In this document: positions 48,449 through 60,162 of the stretch, piece after piece
Layout of the letters: each line of letters starts with the position of its first letter
How positions within the stretch are numbered: the first letter of the stretch is position 1
DNA from: JACDAN01 sp963847235
GTDB taxonomy: Bacteria; Actinomycetota; Thermoleophilia; Gaiellales; Gaiellaceae
Direction: 5' to 3'
DNA: 64,000 nucleotides
Assembly: GCA_963847235.1 (NCBI GenBank)
Contig: CAWJYU010000004.1
Location: forward strand, 62,001-126,000
Made by a program: the position numbers and the translations under genes
The notes under the pieces: generated by a model
The model's database searches: none
Told to the model about the DNA's origin: nothing
Seen by the model: only the letters and a program-made list of their open reading frames with translations

Positions 48449-50419
48449 ATGAGGACGACACTCAAGCGAGGAGTCGGTCGTGCGACCGGCGGAAACGGAA
48501 ACGGCTACGCCGCGCTGCCGCCCGGCCTGACGGCGGTCAGCCACTACCGCCAGCCGCGCCGCCGCGGCGGGATCCCAGGCTTGATCGGGCGCATCCTGTT
48601 CTTCCTCCTCGCGGCCGTGACCTCGCTGGCTTTCGGGGTTGCCGGCGGCTACTGGCTCGACGGCGAGCAGACGGTCGTCGACATCGACCGCGCCTCACGG
48701 AAGGACCCGCAGATCCGCAAGGCGGCGCAGAAGCTGAACATCAGGCTTCCGGGCCGGCCCGCGATCGCAATGGTCGTCGGCCAGGACTTCCGGAAGTGGG
48801 CGAAAGAGGAGGAGCGGGGCGGCCGCGCCGACACGGTGATGCTGCTGCGCGCGGATCCGAACGTCGGGACGATGTCCACGATCTCGTTCCCGCGCGACCT
48901 CATCGTCAACATCCACTGTCCCGGCCGCTCACCGTTTCCGGGGCCGATCAACTCGGCATATGCGCTGTGCGGGCTCCAGGGAACCGTGGAGACCGTCAAG
49001 CAGCTGACCGGCCTCCCGGTCCACTACCTCGTGACGATCGATTACCGCGGCTTCATCCAGACCGTGGACAAGATGGGCGGCGTCTGGATCGACGTCGACC
49101 GCCGCTACTTCAACGACAACTCCGACGGCGGGCCGACGTTCCCGCCGATCGACCTCCAACCCGGCTACCAGCAGGTCTCGGGCCGCGGCGCGCTCTCGTT
49201 CGTGCGCTACCGGCACACGGACTCCGACCTGTACCGCATCGAGCGCCAGCGCCTCTTCATGCGCTCGCTGAGCGAACGCGTCTCGAGCGCGTTCAGCATC
49301 ACCTCGCCGGGGACGATTCCCAAGCTGACGAAGATCGCGCGCGACAACATCAGGATCGCGAAGGGCGCCGAGAAGGCGCTCGATCCGGACGAGTTCCGAG
49401 CCTGGGCGTTCTTCGCGCTCCAGCTGCCGTCGGGCCGGATCTTCCAGTCGAAGATCGGCGGGCTGTACGGGTCCGGAACCGAAGGTGACCCGCTGCGCAC
49501 CGACCCGTCGAACATCCAGTCGGCGGTCGAGGAGTTCCAGACTCCGGACGTCGTCGCGGGCGAGAAGGCGACGGCCGCCGCGCTCGGCCAGCGGCCGCGC
49601 CTCCCGGGTGTCAAAGCGCCGCCGCCCGGCCGAACGTCCATGGTCGTCCTGAACGGGAACGGAGTCACGGGCTCGGCTGCGAATGCGAGCTACCTGCTGG
49701 GCCGGCGCGGCTACCGGACGCTGCCGCCGCCCGAGGGCGTGCTCGCGAACGCGCCGCCGCCGAACCGGTTCAAGACCGAGGTCTACTTCGACCCGCGGCA
49801 GCGCAGCTCCCGCGGTGCGGCCCGCTCGGTCCGCAACCTGTTCGGCTCCGCGGTGGTCAAGGGGCCGATGACGCCCGAGATTGCCGGCTTCGCGAACACC
49901 GCGATGCTCGTCGTCGTGGTCGGGAAGACCTTCCACAACAACCTCGCGCCGGCGCCGGCCGACAGGACGCCGAAGCGCCAGCCGCCGAACACTGTCCGCA
50001 ACCCCGGCGCCTCGCTCTCGCAGCTTCGGGCCGTCCGCCGTCGCGTGGAGTTCCCGCTCATGGTCCCGAGCCAGATCGAGCGGAGCTCAGCGCTGCACTT
50101 CGAGAACCCGGTGCGCGTCTACGCGATGAAGAAGGGCGAGCGGGCCGTCCGCATGACGTTCCGCACCGGAGCCCAGGAGTACTGGGCCATCCAGCAGACG
50201 AGTTGGGAGGACGCGCCGGTGCTGGAGAGCAAGAACGTGAGCCGCCGGATCGGCAACCGCGACTTCGACCTCTACTACGACGGTTCGCGTCTCCACATGG
50301 TCGTGCTCCGCACCGGCGAGGCGAACTACTGGGTGGTGAACACCCTCCGCGACACGCTCTCCAACGAGACGATGCTCTCGATCGCCCGCGGGCTGAGGCC
50401 GCTCGGGGGAAAGAAGTGA
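48449..50419 (+). CDS. LytR-CpsA-Psr family cell-wall glycopolymer ligase
   Basis: A 656-residue protein with a basic N-terminal cytoplasmic part, one membrane helix (about residues 47-67) and an outer LCP domain: RADTVMLLRADP, the catalytic/pyrophosphate-binding TISFPRDL, and RYRHTDSDLYRIERQRLFM. A LytR_C-type domain (TSMVVLNGNGVTGSAA, about 393-475) and a further 150-residue C-terminal domain of unknown type follow. LCP enzymes attach lipid-linked glycopolymers to peptidoglycan. The next genes make nucleotide sugars, which fits. Confidence 0.9.
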   Translation: MRTTLKRGVGRATGGNGNGYAALPPGLTAVSHYRQPRRRGGIPGLIGRILFFLLAAVTSLAFGVAGGYWLDGEQTVVDIDRASRKDPQIRKAAQKLNIRLPGRPAIAMVVGQDFRKWAKEEERGGRADTVMLLRADPNVGTMSTISFPRDLIVNIHCPGRSPFPGPINSAYALCGLQGTVETVKQLTGLPVHYLVTIDYRGFIQTVDKMGGVWIDVDRRYFNDNSDGGPTFPPIDLQPGYQQVSGRGALSFVRYRHTDSDLYRIERQRLFMRSLSERVSSAFSITSPGTIPKLTKIARDNIRIAKGAEKALDPDEFRAWAFFALQLPSGRIFQSKIGGLYGSGTEGDPLRTDPSNIQSAVEEFQTPDVVAGEKATAAALGQRPRLPGVKAPPPGRTSMVVLNGNGVTGSAANASYLLGRRGYRTLPPPEGVLANAPPPNRFKTEVYFDPRQRSSRGAARSVRNLFGSAVVKGPMTPEIAGFANTAMLVVVVGKTFHNNLAPAPADRTPKRQPPNTVRNPGASLSQLRAVRRRVEFPLMVPSQIERSSALHFENPVRVYAMKKGERAVRMTFRTGAQEYWAIQQTSWEDAPVLESKNVSRRIGNRDFDLYYDGSRLHMVVLRTGEANYWVVNTLRDTLSNETMLSIARGLRPLGGKK

Positions 50420-51744
50420 GCAGGATCGGAATCTTCGGGGCCGGCTGGGTCGGCGTCGTCACGGCTGCGTGCTTCGCCGAGCTTGGCCACGAAGTTGTCG
50501 TCAGGGACGTCTCCGACGAGCGGATCGATGCGCTGCGCGCGGGAGGGCTGCCCTTCCACGAGCCCGATCTCGTCGATCTCGTGGAGCGGAACGCCGAGCG
50601 TCTGACGTTCACGCTCGATGCCGAAGAGGCCGCGCGGGACGCCGAGTTCCTCTACGTGTGCGTCGGAACGCCGTCGACGTACGCCGGCGACGCCGACCTC
50701 TCCTACGTGTGGAGCGTCCTGGACGACCTGCCCGAGCTCACCGGACGGCCGGTCCTCGTCATGAAGAGCACGGTGCCCGTCGGAACGGGTGACAAGGTGC
50801 GTGCCGCGCTCGACGCGCGGGGGCTCGACTACGTCGGCTACGTCTCGAATCCCGAGTTTCTCTCCGAAGGGACCGCTGTGCGCGACTTCATGTCGCCGGA
50901 CCGGATCGTGATCGGCGCCTTCGACCGGGCGGACGGCGACCGGGTGGAGGAGCTCCACGCGAGCCTCGACGCGCCCGTCGTCCGGTCCGATGTCGCCTCC
51001 GCGGAGATGATCAAGCTCGCGGCCAACGCGTTCCTGATGACGCGGATCAGCTTCATCAACGAGATCGCGAACGTCTGCGAGCTCGTCGGCGCCGACGTGC
51101 AGGAGGTCGCCCGGGGAATCGGGCTCGACCACCGCCTCGGCCCGCACTTCCTGCGGGCAGGGATCGGATATGGCGGCTCGTGCTTTCCGAAGGATGCGTC
51201 CGCGCTCAAGCAGCTCGCGTCGAACTCGGGCTACCACTTCCAGCTGCTCTCCGCGGTCATCGAGGTGAACGAGCTCCAGAAGCGCCGCGTCGTCGCCAAG
51301 CTCCAGAAGCACCTGGGCAAGCTGCGCGGCAAACGCGTCGCTCTGCTGGGGCTCTCGTTCAAGCCGCACACCGACGACATGCGCGAGGCTCCGAGCATCG
51401 TCCTCGCCTCTCGTCTGCTGGCCGAGGGCGCGGAAGTGCGCGGCTGGGATCCCGTCGCGAAGCCGGGATCCTTGATGAACGGCGTCGAGATCCGCGACTC
51501 GGTCGTCGACGCCGTGACGGACGCGGACGCTGCCGTCATCGTCACCGAGTGGGACGAGCTGCGCGAGCTGCCCCGGGAGGAGATCCGCGATGCGATGCGG
51601 AACCCGCTGATCGTCGACGGGCGGAACATCCTCGATCCGGACGCGGTACGCCGGGCCGGCTTCGCCTACGAGGGCATCGGCCGGCCCACGTCGCCGCTCT
51701 CGGGGCTGCCCGAGACGAGCGAGCGCGAGCACGAGCTCGCCTGA
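50416..51744 (+). CDS. UDP-glucose/GDP-mannose 6-dehydrogenase family protein
   Basis: A 442-residue NAD-dependent nucleotide-sugar dehydrogenase with Rossmann GAGWVGVVTA at the N-terminus, KSTVPVGTGD, SNPEFLSEGTAVRDF, the catalytic Cys in GYGGSCFPKD, and the C-terminal LGLSFKPHTDDMREAPS. It oxidises a UDP-hexose to the uronic acid for envelope polysaccharide. UDP-glucose is the usual substrate, though the exact sugar is not certain. GTG 50416 overlaps the LCP stop. Confidence 0.92.
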   Translation: MSRIGIFGAGWVGVVTAACFAELGHEVVVRDVSDERIDALRAGGLPFHEPDLVDLVERNAERLTFTLDAEEAARDAEFLYVCVGTPSTYAGDADLSYVWSVLDDLPELTGRPVLVMKSTVPVGTGDKVRAALDARGLDYVGYVSNPEFLSEGTAVRDFMSPDRIVIGAFDRADGDRVEELHASLDAPVVRSDVASAEMIKLAANAFLMTRISFINEIANVCELVGADVQEVARGIGLDHRLGPHFLRAGIGYGGSCFPKDASALKQLASNSGYHFQLLSAVIEVNELQKRRVVAKLQKHLGKLRGKRVALLGLSFKPHTDDMREAPSIVLASRLLAEGAEVRGWDPVAKPGSLMNGVEIRDSVVDAVTDADAAVIVTEWDELRELPREEIRDAMRNPLIVDGRNILDPDAVRRAGFAYEGIGRPTSPLSGLPETSEREHELA

Positions 51745-52452
51745 CACGGGTGGAAGCGATCATCCTCGCCGGCGGGAAGGCCGAGCGGCTGGGCGACGCA
51801 GCCGAGGGCCGTCCCAAGGCGCTCGTCTCGATCGCAGGCCGACCGCTCGCCGCCTACCAGATCGCTCTGCTCGCCAAGGCCGGCGTCGACCGTGTCCTGA
51901 TCAGCTGCGCCGCCGGCCAGGAAGCGGCGTTCGAGCAGGAGCTCGCGGACCTCGACGTCGAGCTCGTGCTCGTGGGCGAGCCCGAGCCGCTCGGACGGGG
52001 CGGGGGACTGCGGCTGGCCGCCCAGCAGCGGCGCGAAACCGGCCCGGCCTACGCGCTGAACGGCGACGAGCTCTTCGACATCGAGCTGCGCGACCTGCTC
52101 GCGCGGCATCTCGAGACGGGCCCGGCGGCGACGATCACGGTTGCGCCTCTGCGCAGCCATCTGGGCGTCGTCGACCTCGGACCGGACGACATCGTTGTGG
52201 GATTCCGCGAGGCCCCGGTCTTGCCGTTCTGGGTGAACACGGGCCTCTACGTGCTCGACGACGAGGCCGTTGCCCGGCTGCCTGAGCGCGGCGACCACGA
52301 GACGACGACCTTCCCCGAGCTCGCGGCGCGAGGGCCGACTCGGAGCGTGGCGCCACGAGGGCCTCTGGCTGACCGTGAACACGCCCAAGGACCTCCGGGT
52401 CGCGCAGGAGTTCGTCGAGTCGCACCCCGAGCGGTTCCCGGGAATCGAGTGA
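51741..52452 (+). CDS. Sugar nucleotidyltransferase, frameshifted
   Basis: Nucleotidyltransferase of about 236 residues resembling mannose-1-phosphate guanylyltransferases: IILAGGKAERLG, then RPKALVSIAGRPL, LNGDELFDIELRDLL and NTGLYVLDDEAV. One extra base near 52325 breaks the frame; corrected, the protein ends ELAREGRLGAWRHEGLWLTV and NTPKDLRVAQEFVESHP. The start may be CTG 51741 (overlapping the previous TGA) or GTG 51750. With the adjacent cupin isomerase-like gene it may supply GDP-mannose. Confidence 0.82.
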
Positions 52453-52464
52453 GATGATCGGCGT

Positions 52465-52881
52465 GTGCCGAGGGACCGCTTGTCACCGAACCTGACCATG
52501 CTCGACCGCTGGGCAATCGAGCCCAAGCGCGTGGACAAGCCGTGGGGGTACGAGCTGATCTGGGCGCTCACCGATCACTACTGCGGCAAGCTGCTCGTCG
52601 TCCGCTCTGGACAGGCGCTCTCGATGCAGTTCCACCGGGAGAAGGACGAGTCGTGGTACGTGCTCGAGGGGCGAGCAGAGATCGAGATGGCGGGAGCGGG
52701 GGAGAAGTCGCCGGCGCGAGAGGTGGTGACGCCGGGCGCGGCCTTCCGGATCACACCGGGCACCGTGCACCGCGTACGCGCGCTCGAGGACACGACGATC
52801 CTCGAGGTCTCGACGCCCCAGATCGACGACGTCGTGCGGCTCGAGGACACATATGGGCGGGAGGGAACCTCCGCGCCGTAG
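52465..52881 (+). CDS. Cupin protein, mannose-6-phosphate isomerase-like
   Basis: A 138-residue single-domain cupin of the type-II mannose-6-phosphate isomerase family: KPWGYELIWA, the metal-binding QFHREKDESWYVLEG, and TPGTVHRVRAL with the second His. It probably interconverts sugar phosphates for the neighbouring nucleotidyltransferase; a non-enzymatic cupin role cannot be excluded. The start is GTG 52465 or ATG 52498; the conserved domain begins after both. Confidence 0.8.
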   Translation: MPRDRLSPNLTMLDRWAIEPKRVDKPWGYELIWALTDHYCGKLLVVRSGQALSMQFHREKDESWYVLEGRAEIEMAGAGEKSPAREVVTPGAAFRITPGTVHRVRALEDTTILEVSTPQIDDVVRLEDTYGREGTSAP

Positions 52882-52883
52882 AC

Positions 52884-52907
52884 ACCTTGACACGCTTGTG
52901 TTAAGGT
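52884..52907. promoter_or_regulatory. MerR-gene operator overlapping its own -10 box
   Basis: ACCTTGACAC-GCTT-GTGTTAAGGT, 10-bp arms with one mismatch and a 4-nt spacer, ending 7 nt before the MerR ATG. TAAGGT within the right arm (52902-52907) is a plausible -10 box, so binding here would block initiation. It resembles HspR-type (CTTGA) inverted repeats. Confidence 0.55.
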
Positions 52908-52914
52908 TCCGCCC

Positions 52915-53247
52915 ATGGATGGGCTGACAGTCGGCGCGGCAGCGAGGGCGACCGGATGGTCGGCGCGCATGTTGCGCTACCTCGAAGGCGCCCGCCTCGT
53001 CGTCCCACGGCGATCGGCCGGCGGGTACCGGCTCTACGGCCTGCGCGAGTTGAATCAGCTGCGCTCGCTCGGGCAGCTGCGAAGCCGGTTCGGGGCCGAG
53101 CTCACGGACATCGCCTTCGCCGCGCGGCTTCGCCGCGAGCCGGACCTCCGCGGCGCCGTCGACACGTGGCTCGCAGGCTCCGAGGTCGGGTCGGCCGACT
53201 GGGTCGACTGGGAACAGCGAAAGCACGAGCGGCTCCTTGCCGCCTAA
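52915..53247 (+). CDS. MerR-family transcriptional regulator
   Basis: A 110-residue DNA-binding protein with the MerR winged helix: TVGAAARATGWSARMLRYLE, then the wing RSAGGYRLYGLRELNQLR. The C-terminal part is short (about 40 residues) and has no Cys, so no metal or redox sensing is visible. It lies 37 bp before ahcY with an inverted repeat over its own promoter, which suggests autoregulation and possibly control of ahcY. The effector is unknown. Confidence 0.85.
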   Translation: MDGLTVGAAARATGWSARMLRYLEGARLVVPRRSAGGYRLYGLRELNQLRSLGQLRSRFGAELTDIAFAARLRREPDLRGAVDTWLAGSEVGSADWVDWEQRKHERLLAA

Positions 53248-53284
53248 CTAGACTCCCGCAGTCAACGAGACAGAGAGAGAGCTG

Positions 53285-54553
53285 ATGGCCACCACGAAGC
53301 GCTACGACGTCAAGGACCTGTCACTTGCAAGCGAAGGCGTACGACGGATCGCCTGGGCGGACCGGCAGATGCCGGTGCTCGCCGCGATCCGCGAGCGCTT
53401 CGAGGCCGAGCAGCCGCTCTCCGGGTACCGGGTCGCGGCCTGCCTCCACGTCACGACCGAGACCGCCAACCTCGCCCGCACCCTCAAGGCCGGCGGCGCC
53501 GACGTCGTGCTCTGCGCGTCGAACCCGCTTTCCACGCAGGACGACGTCGCCGCGGCGCTGGTGGACGAGTTCGACGTCTCCGTCTTCGCAATCAAGGGCG
53601 AGGACAACGACACGTACTACCAGCACATCGAGGCGGCCGTCGACCACAAGCCGCAGCTGACCATGGACGACGGCGCCGACGTCATCGGCGTCCTGCACGC
53701 GCACCGCCGGGAGCAGCTCGGCGACATCATCGCCGGGACGGAGGAGACGACCACCGGCGTCATCCGGCTGAAGGCTCTCGAGGCCGACGGCGCGCTCGGG
53801 TTCCCGATCATCGCCGTCAACGAGGCGCAGACGAAGCACCTCTTCGACAACCGGTACGGCACGGGCCAGTCGACGATCGACGGGATCATCCGCGCGACGA
53901 ACGTCCTCCTGGCCGGCAAGCGCTTCGTCGTTTCGGGCTACGGCTGGGTCGGCAAGGGCGTCGCGATGCGGGCGAAGGGAATGGGCGCGCACGTGATCGT
54001 CACCGAGGTCGATCCGCTCCGCGCGATCGAGGCCGCGATGGACGGGTTCGAGCTGATGCCGATGGCGGAGGCCGCCCAGGTGGGGGACATCTTCTGCACG
54101 GCGACCGGCGACAAGTCCGTCATCGCCCGCGAGCACATGGAGCGGATGAAGGACGGTGCGATCCTCGCCAACACCGGTCACTTCAACGTCGAGATCGAGA
54201 TCTCCGCGCTCCGGCAGATGGCGGTCGAGTCCCGCGAGGCGCGCGCGTTCGTCGAGGAGTTCACGCTCGAGGACGGGCGTCGGCTCTACCTCCTGGGCGA
54301 CGGTCGCCTGATCAACCTGGCCGCCGCCGAGGGCCATCCGGCGATCGTTATGGACATGTCGTTCGCGAACCAGGCCCTCTCCGCCGAGTACGCGGTGGAT
54401 CACGCGGCCGAGCTCGAGCGCAAGGTCTACCCGGTGCCGGACGAGATCGACCGCGAGATCGCCCGGCTCAAGCTCGACACGATGGGGATCCGGATCGACC
54501 GGCTGACCGAGGAGCAGGCGAACTACCTCGCGTCCTGGAACGAGGGGACCTAG
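53285..54553 (+). CDS. ahcY: S-adenosylhomocysteine hydrolase
   Basis: A 422-residue NAD-dependent enzyme that splits S-adenosylhomocysteine into homocysteine and adenosine. ACLHVTTETANL, NEAQTKHLFDNRYGTGQST, NAD-binding SGYGWVGKGVA and NTGHFNVEIE are all present. It is the shorter form without the roughly 40-residue insertion of eukaryotic and many bacterial enzymes, and it lacks the usual terminal YRY. The homocysteine formed is the substrate of MetH upstream. It has a leader of its own (GAGAGAG-type ribosome-binding site). Confidence 0.95.
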   Translation: MATTKRYDVKDLSLASEGVRRIAWADRQMPVLAAIRERFEAEQPLSGYRVAACLHVTTETANLARTLKAGGADVVLCASNPLSTQDDVAAALVDEFDVSVFAIKGEDNDTYYQHIEAAVDHKPQLTMDDGADVIGVLHAHRREQLGDIIAGTEETTTGVIRLKALEADGALGFPIIAVNEAQTKHLFDNRYGTGQSTIDGIIRATNVLLAGKRFVVSGYGWVGKGVAMRAKGMGAHVIVTEVDPLRAIEAAMDGFELMPMAEAAQVGDIFCTATGDKSVIAREHMERMKDGAILANTGHFNVEIEISALRQMAVESREARAFVEEFTLEDGRRLYLLGDGRLINLAAAEGHPAIVMDMSFANQALSAEYAVDHAAELERKVYPVPDEIDREIARLKLDTMGIRIDRLTEEQANYLASWNEGT

Positions 54554-54554
54554 T

Positions 54555-55338
54555 CTGAAAGCGTTGGTGCTGGCGGCCGGGTACGCCACCCGGCTCCGGC
54601 CGCTCACCGACCACGTCGCGAAGCCGCTCCTGCCGCTGGCGGGGCGGCCGATGCTGGACTACCTCTACGACAAGATCGCCGAGGTCGGCGAGGTGGACGA
54701 GGTCCACGTCGTCACGAACTCGCGCTTCGCGGACGACTTCCAAGCATGGGCAGGGACGGGTGAGCGTGCCGTGCCTGTGGTCGTGCACGACGACGGGACG
54801 ACGTCCAATGACGATCGGCTCGGGGCCGTCGGCGACATGGCATTCGCGATCGAGCGCGGCGGGCTCGAAGGCCAGGACCTGCTCGTGGTCGCCGGCGACA
54901 ACCTGATCGGCTACAGCCTCGACGAGCTCGTTTCGTTCTGGCGCGGCAAGGGCGATGGCGCGGCCACGGCCGTCCACCGCGTTACCGACCCGGAGCTGAT
55001 CAAGCAGTACGGCGTCGTCGAGACGGACGAGGACGACCGCGTCGTCTCGCTCGAGGAGAAGCCGTCCGAGCCGCGCAGCGATCTCGCCGCAACGGCGGCG
55101 TACCTCTATCCGGCGTCGTTCGCTGCGTTGATCCCCGGCTATCTCGCGGCCGGAAACTCGCCCGACGCGCCGGGCAACTTCCTCGTCTGGCTCCACACGC
55201 GCGAGCCGGTCTACGCGTACCGATTCGCCGGCGACTGGATGGACGTCGGAGACCCGCAGCAGCTCCTCGACGCGGACAACCTGATGCGCGAGCGCGCCGG
55301 GCCTTCCCGGGCGCGCCGAGTACTCGCTCGAGAAGTAG
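54555..55338 (+). CDS. Sugar-phosphate nucleotidyltransferase (RmlA/StrD-like), frameshifted
   Basis: NTP-transferase of about 260 residues: VLAAGYATRLRPLT, then KPLLPLAGRPML, LVVAGDNLIGYSLDEL, KQYGVVETDEDDRVVSLEEK and WMDVGDPQQLLDADN. One-base correction near 55305 gives the ending LPGRAEYSLEK and the stop at 55338. The natural N-terminus xKALVLAAG requires CTG 54555; the next conventional start is TTG 54564. It makes a dNDP/NDP-sugar for the envelope. Confidence 0.82.
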
Positions 55339-55398
55339 CACTCTTGGCACGGATCCGTGCGCCACGCGCGCGGATTTCAGGGCTAGCGTCGAGGTGAT

Positions 55399-56157
55399 GT
55401 GCTTGTCGACCTTCTCCTGCCTCGCCGTTGCGTTTCCTGTGCCCGTCTGGGTGAGGATCTCTGCGCGGACTGCCGGGCTGCGCTCCCGCTCCTGCTCGGC
55501 ACGCACTGCGCTCGCTGCGGAGCGCCGACGGCGTGGCCCGTGCGGCGCTGCCGCGAGTGCTCGGGCCGGCGGCTCGCGTTCGCCTCCGCCCGAGCTGCGG
55601 TGGCATACGAGTCACCTGTGCCCGCGGTGGTCGCCGCGTGGAAGGAGCGCGGGCTCCGGCGGCTGGCCGAGCTGGCGGCGGACGTTGTCGCCGACTCCCT
55701 CGCGTGCCCCGCCGCCGACGCCGTCGCGTTCATCCCACCCGACGGCGACCGGAGCATCAAGCGCGGCCACCATCCCGCGGAGCGCCTCGCCCGTGAGCTC
55801 GGGCGACGCTGGGCGCTGCCTGTGATCGCCACGCTTGGCCGCACGCGCGTTCCGCGGCGCCAGCGCGGGCTCGCGCTCGCCGAGCGGCGACGAAACGTCG
55901 CGGGCGCGTTCGTGGCCCGGGAACGAGTCCCGAAGAGGCTCGTGCTCGTCGACGACGTGTACACGACGGGAGCTACCGCGACGGCCGCGGCATCGGCACT
56001 CCGCAAGGCGGGAGCGGCCCGGGTCGACGTCGTCACCTTCGCGCGTGCCGTCCGGTCAATACAATCGACGGCTCGACCGGCAACGGCGATCTCGGGAGGG
56101 CTTCGTGCGACTCCAGGTGAAGGGCAAGAACGTCGAGGTCACCGACTCGATTCGTGA
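55399..56157 (+). CDS. ComF-family phosphoribosyltransferase-like protein
   Basis: ComF-like protein: an N-terminal zinc finger with cysteine pairs in RRCVSCARLGEDLCADC and HCARCGAP...RRCREC, followed by the PRTase fold with RTRVPRRQRGLALAERRRN and the PRPP-binding LVLVDDVYTTGATATA. It is linked to DNA uptake in competent bacteria; the exact role is unclear. The domain ends near 56055 (VVTFARAVR), but no stop occurs in any frame there, and this frame runs on to 56157, 53 bp into hpf. The true end is uncertain. Confidence 0.82.
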   Translation: MLVDLLLPRRCVSCARLGEDLCADCRAALPLLLGTHCARCGAPTAWPVRRCRECSGRRLAFASARAAVAYESPVPAVVAAWKERGLRRLAELAADVVADSLACPAADAVAFIPPDGDRSIKRGHHPAERLARELGRRWALPVIATLGRTRVPRRQRGLALAERRRNVAGAFVARERVPKRLVLVDDVYTTGATATAAASALRKAGAARVDVVTFARAVRSIQSTARPATAISGGLRATPGEGQERRGHRLDS

Positions 56158-56644
56158 GTACGCGGAGGAGAAGCTCTCGAAGCTCGGGCGCCAGCTGGCG
56201 GACCCGACGCGCGTGGAGCTCGAGCTCGCAGTCGAGCGGAACCCCTCGATCGCGCAGAACCACGTTGCGGAGGCGACGATCTGGACGAAGGGGCCGATCC
56301 TCAGGGCGCGGGAAGCGTCCGCGGATCACAAGGCCTCGATCGATCAGCTGGTGGACAAGCTGGAACGGCAGGTGAAGCGCTACCGCGAAAAGCGGCGGTC
56401 GAGGCGCGATCGCCAGCTGCCCGAGGCCGGGATCCCGGAGGATGCGATCCCGATGGACGAGGAACCGAGGATCGTGAAGTCCAAGCAGTTCGCGGTCAAG
56501 CCGATGGGGCCGGAGGAGGCCGTGCTGCAGCTCGAGCTCGTCGGCCACGACTTCTTCGTCTTCCAGAACGCCGAGACCGGCGACATGAACGTCGTCTACC
56601 GGCGGCGCGACGGCGCCTACGGCTTGATCGAGCCGCAGATCTGA
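56105..56644 (+). CDS. hpf: Long-form ribosome hibernation promoting factor
   Basis: A 179-residue long HPF. The N-terminal S30AE domain (LQVKGKNVEVTDSIREYAEE to about residue 100) blocks the decoding centre, and the C-terminal dimerisation domain (RIVKSKQFAVKPMGPEEAVL, then LVGHDFFVFQNAETGDMNVV) joins two ribosomes into a 100S particle. GTG 56105 has GGGAGG at 5 nt. TACAAT near 56061 may be its -10 box, giving a leadered transcript. Confidence 0.93.
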   Translation: MRLQVKGKNVEVTDSIREYAEEKLSKLGRQLADPTRVELELAVERNPSIAQNHVAEATIWTKGPILRAREASADHKASIDQLVDKLERQVKRYREKRRSRRDRQLPEAGIPEDAIPMDEEPRIVKSKQFAVKPMGPEEAVLQLELVGHDFFVFQNAETGDMNVVYRRRDGAYGLIEPQI

Positions 56645-56654
56645 GAGCAAGGGA

Positions 56655-57230
56655 GTGCCGTTTCTGCGCCGGCGGGAGAAGCCGCTGCACGAGCAGCTCG
56701 CCGAAGGCACCGGCCTGCTCGAGTGGCGGTCGAAGCACGCGCCCGTCTACCCGCCGTCCTTCACGGGCACGCTGGACGTCCTGCACGGTGGCAAGCCGCG
56801 CCAGTGGGATGCGGTCGGCACCGCCGAGGCGCCCGGCCTGCCCGGCGACACGCTCGAGTTCACGGCGCTCCCGGACTCCATCCTCCTTGTGGACGACGAG
56901 TTGCCCGAAGACGCGCTTTCTCCGCTGGCCGAGGCGGTCGAGCAGTCGATCGCGCCGCCCTACCGGGCGAGGGCGGTCCGCAGCGAGGGCGACCTCTGGG
57001 CGGTCGCGGCCAACGCGATCCAGGTCGTTGAGCTCGCCGAGGAGATCTCCGGCGACACGGTCAGCCTCGCCGTGCAAGACGGCGAGCGCACGCTGACCGT
57101 CGACGAGAGACCGGGCTGGGAGAGCGTCCCGGCTCTCGAGAAGATCGGTGCCGCCGTCCATCCCGATTTCGTCCTCATCGCCGAGCGCCTCGACGGCAAT
57201 CTCTGGGCGGTCGAGGTAAACCCTTTGTGA
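56655..57230 (+). CDS. Conserved-looking soluble protein of unknown function
   Basis: A 191-residue acidic protein with no membrane helix or signal. It has three similar segments around AVAANAIQVVELAEEISG, and a C-terminal WESVPALEKIGAAVHPDFVL region ending in NLWAVEVNPL. The family is not recognised. It is co-directional and closely spaced between hpf and secA (10 bp after hpf). Codon use resembles its neighbours, so it is probably a real gene. Confidence 0.65.
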   Translation: MPFLRRREKPLHEQLAEGTGLLEWRSKHAPVYPPSFTGTLDVLHGGKPRQWDAVGTAEAPGLPGDTLEFTALPDSILLVDDELPEDALSPLAEAVEQSIAPPYRARAVRSEGDLWAVAANAIQVVELAEEISGDTVSLAVQDGERTLTVDERPGWESVPALEKIGAAVHPDFVLIAERLDGNLWAVEVNPL

Positions 57231-57271
57231 ACGCCTGATCCCCGGTCAGGGTCGGGGCGACCTGCCTCCGA

Positions 57272-57277
57272 TACCCT
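57272..57277 (+). promoter_or_regulatory. -10 box TACCCT of secA
   Basis: TACCCT ends 6 nt before the secA GTG (57284), with AGGTCT between. This is a leaderless arrangement. Confidence 0.55.
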
Positions 57278-57283
57278 AGGTCT

Positions 57284-59974
<2,691 letters not shown>

Positions 59975-60003
59975 CCCTCGCACGGCTGGCGCCGCGCTCG
60001 CTT

Positions 60004-60063
60004 CGCTGAACGTCTCGCGACGTTCAGCGACCTTCCGGTAGCCGGGCAGCGCTTCCGCGCTGC
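60004..60063 (+). terminator. Two tandem hairpins after secA
   Basis: CGCTGAACGT-CTCGCG-ACGTTCAGCG (60004-60029, 10-bp stem) and GCAGCGC-TTCC-GCGCTGC (60046-60063, 7-bp stem). No T-run follows. The 188-bp gap to prfB holds nothing else recognisable apart from the prfB -10 box. Confidence 0.45.
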
Positions 60064-60147
60064 GCGGCTCGGTTGCCGGGTCTGGCGTGGCGGTGAGCTC
60101 GGTGCTGGTCCGAAACCGCGCCGGCGAGCCGAGTCGCCCGCTGGCGC

Positions 60148-60153
60148 TACCAT
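60148..60153 (+). promoter_or_regulatory. -10 box TACCAT of prfB
   Basis: TACCAT ends 9 nt before the prfB ATG at 60163, with no ribosome-binding site between. Confidence 0.5.
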
Positions 60154-60162
60154 CACGCCGCG

